The position numbers were made by a program, and so were the translations under genes. The notes beneath the pieces are model-generated. The model saw nothing but the letters and a program-made list of their open reading frames with translations. It was not told where the DNA came from and made no database searches. A stretch of DNA of 64,000 nt from positions 744,001 to 808,000 of the forward strand of contig JANFOG010000008.1 in the NCBI GenBank assembly GCA_024336345.1, read 5' to 3'. This DNA is from Mariannaea sp. PMI_226 (taxonomy: Eukaryota > Ascomycota > Sordariomycetes > Hypocreales > Nectriaceae). Shown here piece after piece: positions 44,722 through 54,887 of the stretch (the first letter of the stretch is position 1; every line of letters begins with the position of its first letter).

Positions 44722-47700
44722 TTAATATTCAAGGGGCATATAGACTTTTCTTTCTCTGCTTGCCTGTGCAAATATCGCGACTAGAGATCAGTGCCAAGTG
44801 CTAAAGCCCCCCATCCCCCGACATCCTGCAAGTTGTGCTATAAACAAATGCGGAACATGCTAAATGCACCCGTGCCCGTACATGGTACATAAGTAAGGCC
44901 GGGTTTATCCAGTACTTGACAACAGACAAGTGAGGGTGGCAAAAATGCCTCTGAAGAAAGCAGCACGTATGTCCGATGCATAAGATCATGGTAGGTGACT
45001 GGGGCTGCAGTGACGAGTCCTGTATGTGGCCAAGACGGGGTTGGGACGCATACGCGCGCACATGAACCACTCAGCCACATGCTTATCACGGCTTTCTCCT
45101 TGGGCCATCCCAAGAGACTTTGGATGACTTCAAGCCAGAGTCAGAGGCCTGCTGCATCATCGCTGTTACACTGCAGGGAGTGAATGGGCTCGCTTGAATA
45201 CTTACTCACCGTCTGTTATTGTTGTTTGGTTACGTAGCACTCCATTCTTTCAGTCCACACCACACCACCCACCTACCACCCACCCAACCACCCCCAAGCC
45301 TGTCACCCTATTCAGCTACAGTACTACCCTCTTCTCTCAATGATACCACACCATCTTGGGGAGGAGAGAGAACCTTTCCTACAGTGAAATCGAACTGGAC
45401 CCCTCTTTTCTCTGATTCCTGATTCCTGGTCCCATTGTCCGATCGCCAAGCCAACTCCCGCTCCCAACCTCGTTCACCTTGCCACCCTCCTCCTAACTTT
45501 TGCGAGATCCGCCCACGCGATTATAGTGAGTACCGTAGTCTTGTCCAAAATTATACACAAAATGTCTTGGTGCCCCGTCTAACTCCTAAAGGCCGCCTTT
45601 TTTTTCTCAGTTTTCGTTTTAAGGAACGTAAACAAACCGATGCTTTTTTTTTTTGCAAAAATTCATGCAGGACACGAGTAACATAGAAAATACTCTAGTA
45701 TACCATATAGGTGACTGCATCAAAACAACCTAGCATACCTTATTCACCGCACACCCACCACATGACTACGAAGACGTCGTCTGGTGAAAGCTTCTCCTCA
45801 CAGGTTTCATCCCAAGACAAAACCCCTCTCTCCGTGCCTCATGGAGAAGCGACAACTTGAGTAGTCTCTGCAACCCAACTTCCATCTGGGGAGGGGCTTA
45901 GTCACGTAGCAAACCCAAGTCCACAGCTTGCGTGGGGTGAAAGAGAGGGGTTATCCAGGGATCCAGAAGGCAGGGAGAAATCACAAGCATCGGTAGGTAG
46001 TTAGGGTGGTACAACATACAAAATGCACAGTGATGGAGTCCAAGAAGGGTACTATTTATTGTTTAAAGTACATATCTAGCCTGGTACGAATGCAGAAAAC
46101 TCTTCTTGTGTCCAGATGCCCAAGATCAACATTTGATAACCGTATACTATGTAGATTCCTCTAACAAAGCCATTGCTTATCACGGAATTCGCCGCACTGC
46201 AGCGGCATCAATCATTCATTGGATTGCCTTCTGCCCTTATTTCGAGCTTTGCTTTGGCCGGTGTGTGGCTGTAACATCCGCGCCCGCCCGCCAACAAAAG
46301 GCTTGTTGCTTGCAGCATTCTACTCAGGCGATCCAGTCGCCCCACGGAATACGTCCAGACAAAAGAGGGCCGAGGGGGGGAGGGTTGTACCAACAGGCGA
46401 AGTTTGCAGATTGGCGGGGCCTTTTCGGCTTCGTCCCATCACGGCGCACGACACTATCTCATGCAGGAAGCATACGCCATGCCTAGGCATACATGTTCTA
46501 CGCAGTAGCTGTCAGTTACAATGCTGGATTCTCCCAAGTATCGGACATACTTCTGTAGGTACTTCTAGGTACTAAGTTGCAGCGTGCTTGGTGCGGTACT
46601 TATCTGCATGAGAGAGTATAAGGCTTAGCGTGCAAGCAGCCAAGAACGAGGCCGTCGTCAAAGTATCAAGATGGTGTCTTGCTTCCCGTATCGTGGGTAT
46701 GTCACCCAGGGCCGTAATACGAGGCATGTAGGGACAACATCTGCTGACAGCTACGTATGACTCTTTCCATGGGGAGAATGCGTTTTGGGTAGTAGCGTGC
46801 GCTTAACACACAGACGAGCCCTAAATAAGGTTGCTATGTCCGCGACTCAAAGTCCATCATTCGCATAAGTTACAAAGCATATACTTGGTCTTCACATGAG
46901 CCTGATTTAGTGTTGTTGTTCATATAATCAGATCCATTGAGAGCCCCAACTTGTGCCCATTATCAGCAGTTTACTATGGTTGGAGGGTTCTATGTGATTG
47001 GGTGGTATTCAAACCTCGTACCCAAGCCTCAACTTGAACAAACAAGGGTCAGAAGCACTCAAAAGAGCACAGCGTTACCCGCCACCCACACATTTTCACA
47101 CTTGGTCGTATGAGATCAGCCAGGGGAAGAGGGGTTGGTAGACCAGAATACGCGAGAAATCGGTCATGGAATCATAGGGCACACCCTTTCGTTGTACTCT
47201 CTACATTAGGACATATACTGGAGCCAAGAGGCGACTTGACCTGTGGGGGGAAACTACATTTCCCCGACCAATTGACCAAACAAGCGATAACTTGCCCAAA
47301 CAGATTTTGGAGGAACGTCCGTGAGGCGCCTCCCTATTGTTGACGGCCGGCGCCTCAACCCGGCCCGTTTCTTGAAGCGTGGCGTCGTTAGGAGCACGGC
47401 AGAGGCAACTCTATGCAAAGGCACTGATCGTTTCCGCGTCATTCGTCAAAGTATAAAGACGGAAGGGATTTTGTTTCCGCAATTATCCCCATTTCGGCAG
47501 ATGATATACTTCATAACTATGGGGATACCATGCTCCAAAGGCAAAACAAATAAAAAATGAAGCGGTTTCTCCCACCGGCTATGCAATGGTCGATGCCGTG
47601 CAGAGCCGAAGCGGGGTGCGGAGGGGACTTTTCTTCACATGAATGGCAGAGATGACGGAGGGAGACATCTCCCAACATGCATAAATAATGCCGAGGTCAC

Positions 47701-48347
47701 GCCCAGTGCAATCAAGATGAGGTAAGAGTCAAGGATGCGGAGAGAGAATTGAATGTTGATGTCTGAACAGTTACGTAGTAGGTGGTTGTCATTGGCCTGC
47801 TGATCCCATGATAATGACATGATGTCTGCTCTCTGGCTTAGACTCCGCACCTCGTACTGAGTGGTCCCCAACGGAACGGAAACACTGAAAAGTGAAGCCA
47901 TCACCAGACCCTCAGACATCATTTCCCCAAAGTCCAATAAGATAAATGTAGGTCATTGCCATTCTAATTATATGGAAGCCATCAATTCGCACTTCCCCTT
48001 GTGACTCCTGTATCAGAGTCTAGAACTGGACTCTGACCCACCAGACCCTCTCAATGACGTCTTCAGCCAAGTGACTTTGCGTCAACCACTCTTAGCTCGT
48101 GATTTTGGCAGGTGCGCGCAAGACTCGCAATGGTCCAAGCTCCTCCCTCTCTGCGTCCGTCTGGACCTGTCAACCGTCAACTCTCACTCCGTTCCTCGCC
48201 ATTGAGGCTTTCTCATCCTCCTTGACAAACAACAACATCAAACAACCCAACAGCAATCAACACGTCCCATTACCCTTACACAGAGAAGCGCCTTATCCAC
48301 TTCAATGCAGCTCTAGGTTTTGGCAAAGAAAAAAAAAAGCAACGCGG

Positions 48348-48437
48348 ATGGGAGTGCTCAGCCTCCGTCATCCCTTGATTATTCGGCCCCACCATCCGGT
48401 CCGGCCGGCTTTCCTTTTCCTCCCTTCCATCCTCTGA
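48348..48437 (+). promoter_or_regulatory. Possible upstream ORF before the PI-PLC gene
   Basis: A 29-codon frame (starting MGVLSLRHP) in a different frame from the main one ends 29 nt before the main ATG; a 3-codon frame (ATG CAG CTC TAG) lies at 48305-48316. Both would be in the leader if transcription begins in the pyrimidine-rich DNA upstream. Confidence 0.35.
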
Positions 48438-48466
48438 CCTCCGAAATCCCAAACCTGTCCGTCATC

Positions 48467-49588
48467 ATGCCTTCCATCGTCGGCCCTTCCGGGCTCTTCC
48501 GCCGGCTTCGCGCCGGCCGCTTACCATTCTGTCACCTCTTCGTCTTCGTCTCTGCCTCCGTCCTTTTCATCATGGCCCTCCTCTACCTCCTCTTGTCCAT
48601 CGCTCCTTGCATGATATGGGGCGTCTGCTATCATGGATACCAGAGCGCGTACAGCTTCGATGCCGACCTCGCCCACTATCCTACGTGGATGGCCAGCATA
48701 CCCGACGATGTGCTACTCTCCGACCTGAGCATCCCCGGCACACACGATACCATGACCTACGATATCGGTGAAGAGGGACTGCAGTGCCAGAATTGGAACC
48801 TCAGCATGCAGCTCAACGCCGGTTTGCGGTACTTTGACATCAGAGCTCGATTGCAGGATAATGAACTGCAAATATACCACGGCGATGGCTACACAGGATT
48901 CAGCTTCACAAACGTGTTGCTCTCCATGTTCGAGTTTCTCGACAACCACCCTTCTGAAGCCATTGTCATGCGCCTCAAACAAGAAGGGAAACCCATTGGC
49001 AAAGAGAACACCATCTCGTTTGAAGAGGCCTTCAACAATTACCGCCAGAAGGACCCATTGACTGCAGCGGGTGCTATCGACCACTTCCATGTCTATAACA
49101 GCACCGCGCCGCTGCCGTCGCTCGGCAACTTGCGCAACAGAATCTTCATATTGCAGCAATTTCCCGACCAACACGGGCCCTATGGGGTGGAGTGGGAGGG
49201 TAAGCAGATGAAGCTGGAAGATCTCTGGATCATCCCCGATATATACCACCTTGCCGACAAGTGGACGGCCATCCGCAACGCCCTTGAGCTCGCAGCTACG
49301 GCGGCACACGACAACTCCGTTTTGTACCTCGCCCACATCTCGGCCTCCGTGGGTGTCCTGCCTATCGAGGCAGCCGCCGGCCCACTGAACCGGACTGTTT
49401 CCGGCATGAATGACATGACGGGTCAGTGGATAGAGGACTTCGAAGACAATCCAGACACCTCGCGTACAGGCATTGTCATTCTTGACTTTCCCGGCCGCAG
49501 GCTCATCGATGCCATATTACGGTGGAACGAGCCTCTGAAGCACAACGCACGACGCAGTCTATCATCAAATTCCCACAAGTCATTTTAA
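48467..49588 (+). CDS. Membrane-anchored PI-PLC X-domain protein
   Basis: A single-exon protein of 373 residues with a phosphatidylinositol-specific phospholipase C X domain of the bacterial-like, Y-domain-lacking type. The X domain runs from about residue 78: SDLSIPGTHDTMTYD with His93, the first catalytic His, FDIRAR, and IYHGD with His138, the second; the general acid/base pair is thus present. No C2, EF-hand, PH or Y domain follows, so it should be calcium-independent like bacterial enzymes, cleaving PI or GPI-type lipids; activity is inferred. A hydrophobic helix (about 22-51) preceded by Arg-rich residues looks like a signal anchor, putting the domain in the secretory lumen or outside the cell. 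The frame is open upstream to 48320 but has no ATG there, so 48467 (ATCATGC) is taken as start. Confidence 0.88.
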   Translation: MPSIVGPSGLFRRLRAGRLPFCHLFVFVSASVLFIMALLYLLLSIAPCMIWGVCYHGYQSAYSFDADLAHYPTWMASIPDDVLLSDLSIPGTHDTMTYDIGEEGLQCQNWNLSMQLNAGLRYFDIRARLQDNELQIYHGDGYTGFSFTNVLLSMFEFLDNHPSEAIVMRLKQEGKPIGKENTISFEEAFNNYRQKDPLTAAGAIDHFHVYNSTAPLPSLGNLRNRIFILQQFPDQHGPYGVEWEGKQMKLEDLWIIPDIYHLADKWTAIRNALELAATAAHDNSVLYLAHISASVGVLPIEAAAGPLNRTVSGMNDMTGQWIEDFEDNPDTSRTGIVILDFPGRRLIDAILRWNEPLKHNARRSLSSNSHKSF

Positions 49589-51113
49589 TACCATGTGATT
49601 CCCGCCCAGAATTCTGATAGCACCTGATTAGACACCGAATAGAGTACAGCCCTGTTTATCTAAATATCAAACAGCCGAATATGTGTGGCACTTCATGGGA
49701 ACATCAACACCCTTTTCATTTCCAAACATATACAGATACATAGCGATTTTCTTTTCAAGGCAACGTATACATACAGACATGCACACGCAAACCCAAGTAT
49801 ACCGGGCCGAATAGGAAGGATTCCCGATCTTACATACATTTGTTCATTCTCCTCATCTGTCGTTATTGTTTTTTTGCCACCTTCTTGTGACTGGACACAA
49901 ATCTAGGATACCAAAACAAAAACATTGTCACTCCCAAGAACACATTCGTCATCAAATAAACCCAGGACCCGCGAGCCCCCTGCATCCCACATGGAGTCGG
50001 TGGCGTTGGGTAGGTCGTTTCATGAGGGAGCAGCAGATCGTCAGGGACAATGAAAATCATCATTACACGCCCCCCTGCCCCCCTTCCCCCTCTATTCTCC
50101 TCCCCCTCTCTCTCTGAAGTCAAGGATCAACAGAGATGAACAGATTGTGATATGGTCAATAGAATGATTTTATTTATCGATTCCCTTCCCTGATTGGGGC
50201 GGAGGTGATTTGGCCTGGTGGAACCGACCTGGACATCGGGTTACCCGGGAGGGACGGGGGCCCTTTTTTTTCAAGGAAGGGCGATGATGATGATGATGCG
50301 TTGTACATGCATTTGCATTCCGCTTCCTCCTTTGTTGGGAAACAGGGACTGGTCACGGAGGGAGTGTTGATGACGACTGATAATAGTCGTGATGTAACTT
50401 ATTTGCCAAGCCTGTGAAGCAATGGAGATCTGCATGTGGCCCTGGTGTATGCAGCATACGTGAGCGAGGGTGAGGTCATATCGAGTTGAATAGAAATGGT
50501 GTCTAGGGTAAATAAGCTGCATTTGGTGTTTGGACGAGACAACAAGAGGCAAATGAAGAAGAATAATCACTCACACAAACGGCTGTAGTTTCTTTCTTTC
50601 TTTCTTTTCCAACTTGCGTGATTGCACAAGTCAGTTTAATAATTCAATTTCTGTAGCAAAATAATCATCTGAACCTGTATTCAGGTCTTCGCTATCCCTT
50701 TCGCCTCCGCTCCAACTCCCTAAAGACTACCAAATATAACACACAACATCAGCAACCTCAAGTCGCCGGCTTATAGTCCCATGAGAAGTCGATATCACAT
50801 CTCTTCTCCTTCCCTCCCCTTCCTTTCGCCTAGCCAACCCGTTATCCTCTCAAGCGGGCTTAGAGGAAGAAACCTAGCAACAAAACTTAAGGACTGGCCT
50901 TTGAAACCAAAACATGTAAAAAAAAAAAAACCAATAACAAAAAACCTTCGCTTCGCTCGTGTTACATACATTCCCATGCTGTTACCCATAGATACATCCC
51001 ATCTATCCTTCCATACATACACACGTTTCCGTAGATTATAATCGGTACAAACTTGTCCGCATCAAAGGGGGAAAAAAAGAACCAAAAAAAGCGCTCGCAA
51101 ACGCTGGTGGAAA
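49589..51113. other. Convergent 3' intergenic region
   Basis: This lies between the 3' ends of the PI-PLC and kelch genes. It holds a GAT microsatellite (50282-50298), a TTTC microsatellite (50587-50607), a poly-A run (50918-50930) and no supported gene. Confidence 0.5.
50587..50607. repeat. (TTTC)n microsatellite
   Basis: About five TTTC units. Confidence 0.7.
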
Positions 51114-54100
51114 TCAGTTTTGACTTGGTCTAGTAGGACTTCCCTCACGGCTCCCTTCGCGACTCAGACTCTCAAAACTGTCCACCATGGCCAAGACCCT
51201 TGTCCTGGCCTTCTCGCGCGTAAACGACATGGCCTGGGCCTCCATCACGATACCGGAGGACCGCTGACCCAGGGAATCATCCGTCTCGTGCGAGAAGCCG
51301 CGTTCCAAATGTGGTAGTTCAAGATGCTGGGCAAAGGACAAGTTGCTCGTGTCTGTAGAGAACCCACGGCTGTGGTTGCGATAATGCCGGCTGTGGCTGC
51401 GAGAATGGCTGCGGGAGTGAGATCCGCTTCCTGGAGGAGGTGAAGGTGATGATGCAAGCGGAGGAGGAGTTTGGCTGAGGAAGAGAGGGCGGATGGGATT
51501 TAGGTGAAGAGGCTGAGGTATTTGTGGTATCGGTTGATGAGTTGGCTGTGGTGGTTGTATTGCTTGGATGTGCTGGACAGGCTGCGATGACTGAACTGGT
51601 TGAGACTGCTGAGCCGGTTCAACGTCAACGGGCTGCACTGGTTGCACGATTTCATCTTGTCGATGGTGCTGGCTTCGTGGCTGTGACTGCGACTCTGGCA
51701 GTGGCAGTGGCTCCGGCTCTGGCTCTGATTCCGACTCCAGCTCTGATACTAGTTCTGGATCTGGTTCTCGTGCTGGTTCTAGCTCTGGTTCCGACTCGGC
51801 TTGCTTCTCTAGGGACCAAAGGAGCCTTTCAGCCCTCTCCCCTAGATAGACCTTCTCGCCATACTCAAGCAATTCTTCTTCATCTTTCACGTGCTTCAGC
51901 AACGCCTCATCCTCAACGATACCATCATCATCCATATACCGCTTTTCGTCCAGCTTTTCATCGTCCTGGACCCTCAACTCATCATCTCTGACCAGGGCAA
52001 CCTTCTCGTGGAAGACGGCCTCGCCATCTATTGATCGGCGACTCTCGCTCTCTGGATCGACAAGCACAGCACTCTGCGGCTGCACAGGCACTTCCTCATC
52101 CCGATCACTGCCATCTGCGTCTCCGTTAACGACGCGAAGCCTTTCCCTGGGCACCGTGAACATAACCTGCACCAGCCTTTGCTCCACAGCACGTTCAATG
52201 TCCCAGTCCGTATCGGGTGTTCGATTTATTGCCGTACGTTCGGTGATTATAGCATCGTCACCGTCCCGCTCCCAACCCTGACGGCCCTGCTTCCTTCTAA
52301 GAAGCTCCCCGTGCATGCCGACCAAACCGGGCTCGTAGTCACCCCCGTACGGCTCCTGGTCGAATGACCGACGCACCTGCGACATATCTTCGTGTGACGA
52401 AGTAGGCGTGCTCGAGTTGGAAAACACGCGGCGCAGGGAGCCAAGCCAACCACGCCGAGGCTTACTCTTGGATGGTGATGATGGCTGCGGCGGCTCATCC
52501 TCAAAGTAGGCCCCATTGTCGTTTCCTAGTAATAACGAAGGGCCCTCGGCTCGTAGAGCACCAAATGACGATCGAGCTGTATTGTAGCTGCTCGAAGATG
52601 AACTGCCGGGTTTGGGATGCTCAAGTCCACCCCCTAGCACAAAAGTGCTAGGCAAAAGGCGACGAGCTCCCGTTGTCGCCTTCAGGCTTTCTGTAGCACT
52701 GCGTGCCGACTCTGACAAATTCGACCCGCTGCGAGATTCATCATCTCGGTAGGCTGTCGCGCGAGAAGAATTGCGTCGTGTAGGGGACCCACGACCCTGC
52801 TTGCCACGGCTATTCATCCGCGCGAGCAGGGCATCGGCGGCGTCCACGTCCGACACCCAGTCTTGGACTTCAGGATCATGTCGCGGACCTTCAGGACTAG
52901 GTGTGGCAGAACCCCGACCGCCAGGCGTAAAAAGAGCGCCAGATGCGAAGGGACCGCCAGGAGGATGAGCATGTACAGGCGTTGAGAAGGGATCTGTCGG
53001 AGCATCCGAAGTAGGCGTTTGGATTTCTTCCTTGGCCCGACTTGCTTGGTGGTATGATTCCTCCTCGTCATCTTCGTAGATAGGATGGATCTGTCCTGGC
53101 GCAGACACAAAGCTTGTTGGCCGTGTCGCCGTCGGCGCGTAGCCTCTGGTCGACTGTCTCGGTACCCCCTTTCGGGGAATATGCAGCCCAGGCAGAGGTC
53201 CTCCAAAGATTCCGCTTCGGTCGGTTCGCAGGGATTCATAGCCCAAAGACCGCTCACCGGCTTGGTATGGATCTCCGTTGTTATTCCACGCCGCCTCGCC
53301 CCAAGGGTCATCGTCACGTTCGATCATCTCGTCATGGTCAGGCAGGAAGTGGTTTGCATCTTGTGACAAGGCACGAACAGCCTGATCGCGATTTTCACGG
53401 CGCCGCTTCTGCTTCTTACACCAGAAAAAGGTCGCGATGACCAAACAAATAAGAGCTAGAGCACCGAATCCGACTCCAAGTCCGATACCCAGCCATTTCG
53501 AGTTTACATGACCGCCTTGCTTAGGAGCATTACTATCTTCAGAAGTCAAGTTGTTGGCATTGGGATTCTTGTAGGATGTCGTCCAGGTCATGGAAGTCAG
53601 GTTGTAGAAACGTGGAGATGTTGATGACTGACGCTTCGTTTTGCCGGACGAGGAATCCATCTCCCATCCGCCATAAACCATCATGACGTTGCCGGGCAGA
53701 AGGCCAGCACCGTGGCCGTAAAGACTCACATCAGGTTGTGTCTTGGGGATGCTCCATTGCCATCCACTGTAAGCTTCGCTCATCTGAAGAATCGCGAACT
53801 GAGGCTCGGCAGGTGTGTCAACGTCTCCGACCCAACCGCCCAGGATAATTATTGACATTCCGTCCTCACTCAATGTTGCGGTATGGCCAGAGCGACTATA
53901 CACATTATCAATGGCGGCCTTGCGTGGCTGCTTACCACCACTGTTATCCTTCACAGCCAAGTCTGTTTTTCGACCTGTCTCTGGGGCCTGGATATTGACG
54001 TAAGTCCACGATTGTGCGGGGAGATTCCACACAGCAGCAGTGCTCATGTTAATGAATGCCTTTTCCGAATGCCCACCGAGCAGCACCCAACTGGCCTGTT

Positions 54101-54887
54101 GCAAAACAAGACCAGACTTATTGACCATGGAGGGTGTCAACTCCGTCAGGGTGAAGCCAGCAATGGGCGTTTTGGGACCGTCACTAGAAGCTAGCCTGGC
54201 CGTATAATCGGTGGTTTCCTCGTAGCTATTGTCAGGCAGGATACTCAGCATCGACTTGGTGTAGTTAGCATTGGCCTGCCATGCTGTTGTGTTCTTTGTA
54301 GGGCTTCTGCACATGCCACCGTAGTTGTAGATAGTAGGGGCGTCCATGTCAGGGGCCAGATTCAACGAGAAGGCCACTGTGCCTCCAAGGAAATTGGGGG
54401 CTCTAGTTCCGCTGCCCTTCGTACGAAGTCCTCGCTGTGTCCAATTGCCATCGCGGGTGTTGTAGCTCCATACGCTGCTCTCCTCGGTCTCGCAGTCTCC
54501 GGCATATACGAGTAATGTGCCATTGGGCGCTCTTGTTGCACCAAACGCCGTGGTATCAGACTTGCCGTCGAGGAAGGGCAAGGTGCCGCTTGTAGGAGAG
54601 TCCAGGGTCGGGTCTTGGCCGATGCCGGAGGAATAGTTTAATGAGTAGAATTGGACGCCATCGTTATCACTCTGCTGAAAAATATATGCGACATCGTCGC
54701 CATCGCAGGGAATCGTACCGTCGTCGCATGCGAAGCCGGGAAGAAGAACCTGGGTTGGAACGTAGGGGAAGGAATGCGCCGAGGCGAGCGGCGATGTTGC
54801 GAGGAGGAATGCGGCAGATGCGAGTGTGAAGGTTGAGAATGCGCGCCAAGTAGGGTGGCTCCTCCCGGGTCTCGTCCGCGAAGCCAT
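51114..54887 (-). CDS. Kelch-ectodomain single-pass membrane protein with long cytosolic tail
   Basis: A single-exon frame of 1257 residues. A signal peptide (about 1-38, FTLASAAFLLATSPLASA) leads to a kelch/galactose-oxidase-like beta-propeller (about 60-440) with repeated GG-turn motifs (NYGGMC, WVLLGGHSE, IIILGGW, VMMVYGGW), several N-glycosylation sequons and Cys pairs near the N-terminus. A transmembrane helix (465-490, WLGIGLGVGFGALALICLVI) with stop-transfer KKQKRRR follows. The cytosolic part of about 760 residues is disordered: Ser/Arg-rich to about 830, acidic to about 1030, then Glu-Pro/Ser-Glu and Gln-Pro-Val repeats (about 1035-1150) and an Arg/Ser/His stretch. Relatives are annotated in fungi as kelch or cell-wall-anchored proteins; no catalytic copper site of galactose oxidase is seen, so enzymatic activity is unlikely. 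A receptor or polarity role is inference. Confidence 0.85.
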   Translation of the reverse strand: MASRTRPGRSHPTWRAFSTFTLASAAFLLATSPLASAHSFPYVPTQVLLPGFACDDGTIPCDGDDVAYIFQQSDNDGVQFYSLNYSSGIGQDPTLDSPTSGTLPFLDGKSDTTAFGATRAPNGTLLVYAGDCETEESSVWSYNTRDGNWTQRGLRTKGSGTRAPNFLGGTVAFSLNLAPDMDAPTIYNYGGMCRSPTKNTTAWQANANYTKSMLSILPDNSYEETTDYTARLASSDGPKTPIAGFTLTELTPSMVNKSGLVLQQASWVLLGGHSEKAFINMSTAAVWNLPAQSWTYVNIQAPETGRKTDLAVKDNSGGKQPRKAAIDNVYSRSGHTATLSEDGMSIIILGGWVGDVDTPAEPQFAILQMSEAYSGWQWSIPKTQPDVSLYGHGAGLLPGNVMMVYGGWEMDSSSGKTKRQSSTSPRFYNLTSMTWTTSYKNPNANNLTSEDSNAPKQGGHVNSKWLGIGLGVGFGALALICLVIATFFWCKKQKRRRENRDQAVRALSQDANHFLPDHDEMIERDDDPWGEAAWNNNGDPYQAGERSLGYESLRTDRSGIFGGPLPGLHIPRKGVPRQSTRGYAPTATRPTSFVSAPGQIHPIYEDDEEESYHQASRAKEEIQTPTSDAPTDPFSTPVHAHPPGGPFASGALFTPGGRGSATPSPEGPRHDPEVQDWVSDVDAADALLARMNSRGKQGRGSPTRRNSSRATAYRDDESRSGSNLSESARSATESLKATTGARRLLPSTFVLGGGLEHPKPGSSSSSSYNTARSSFGALRAEGPSLLLGNDNGAYFEDEPPQPSSPSKSKPRRGWLGSLRRVFSNSSTPTSSHEDMSQVRRSFDQEPYGGDYEPGLVGMHGELLRRKQGRQGWERDGDDAIITERTAINRTPDTDWDIERAVEQRLVQVMFTVPRERLRVVNGDADGSDRDEEVPVQPQSAVLVDPESESRRSIDGEAVFHEKVALVRDDELRVQDDEKLDEKRYMDDDGIVEDEALLKHVKDEEELLEYGEKVYLGERAERLLWSLEKQAESEPELEPAREPDPELVSELESESEPEPEPLPLPESQSQPRSQHHRQDEIVQPVQPVDVEPAQQSQPVQSSQPVQHIQAIQPPQPTHQPIPQIPQPLHLNPIRPLFLSQTPPPLASSPSPPPGSGSHSRSHSRSHSRHYRNHSRGFSTDTSNLSFAQHLELPHLERGFSHETDDSLGQRSSGIVMEAQAMSFTREKARTRVLAMVDSFESLSREGSREGSPTRPSQN

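Larger units (their letters stand above)
39093..48466. other. Gene-free interval of about 9.4 kb between divergent genes
   Basis: No domain-bearing frame, splice-consistent exon chain, tRNA, rRNA or transposon end was recognised; the longest open frames (about 120-130 codons) overlap on both strands and look random. It contains several poly-A/T runs, low-complexity CACCTGCA repeats at 40310, a TACGGAGTA copy (41063), a triple 15-bp repeat (44689) and AT-rich patches. It must hold the WSC promoter at its left end and the PI-PLC promoter at its right end; the pyrimidine-rich DNA from about 48100 is probably the PI-PLC leader. Long non-coding RNAs or decayed sequence are possible but not shown. 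Confidence 0.6.

Noticed and set aside
46106..46575. Overlapping 118- to 126-codon plus-strand frames
   Set aside because: Two registers are open over the same DNA with no domain, typical of chance frames.
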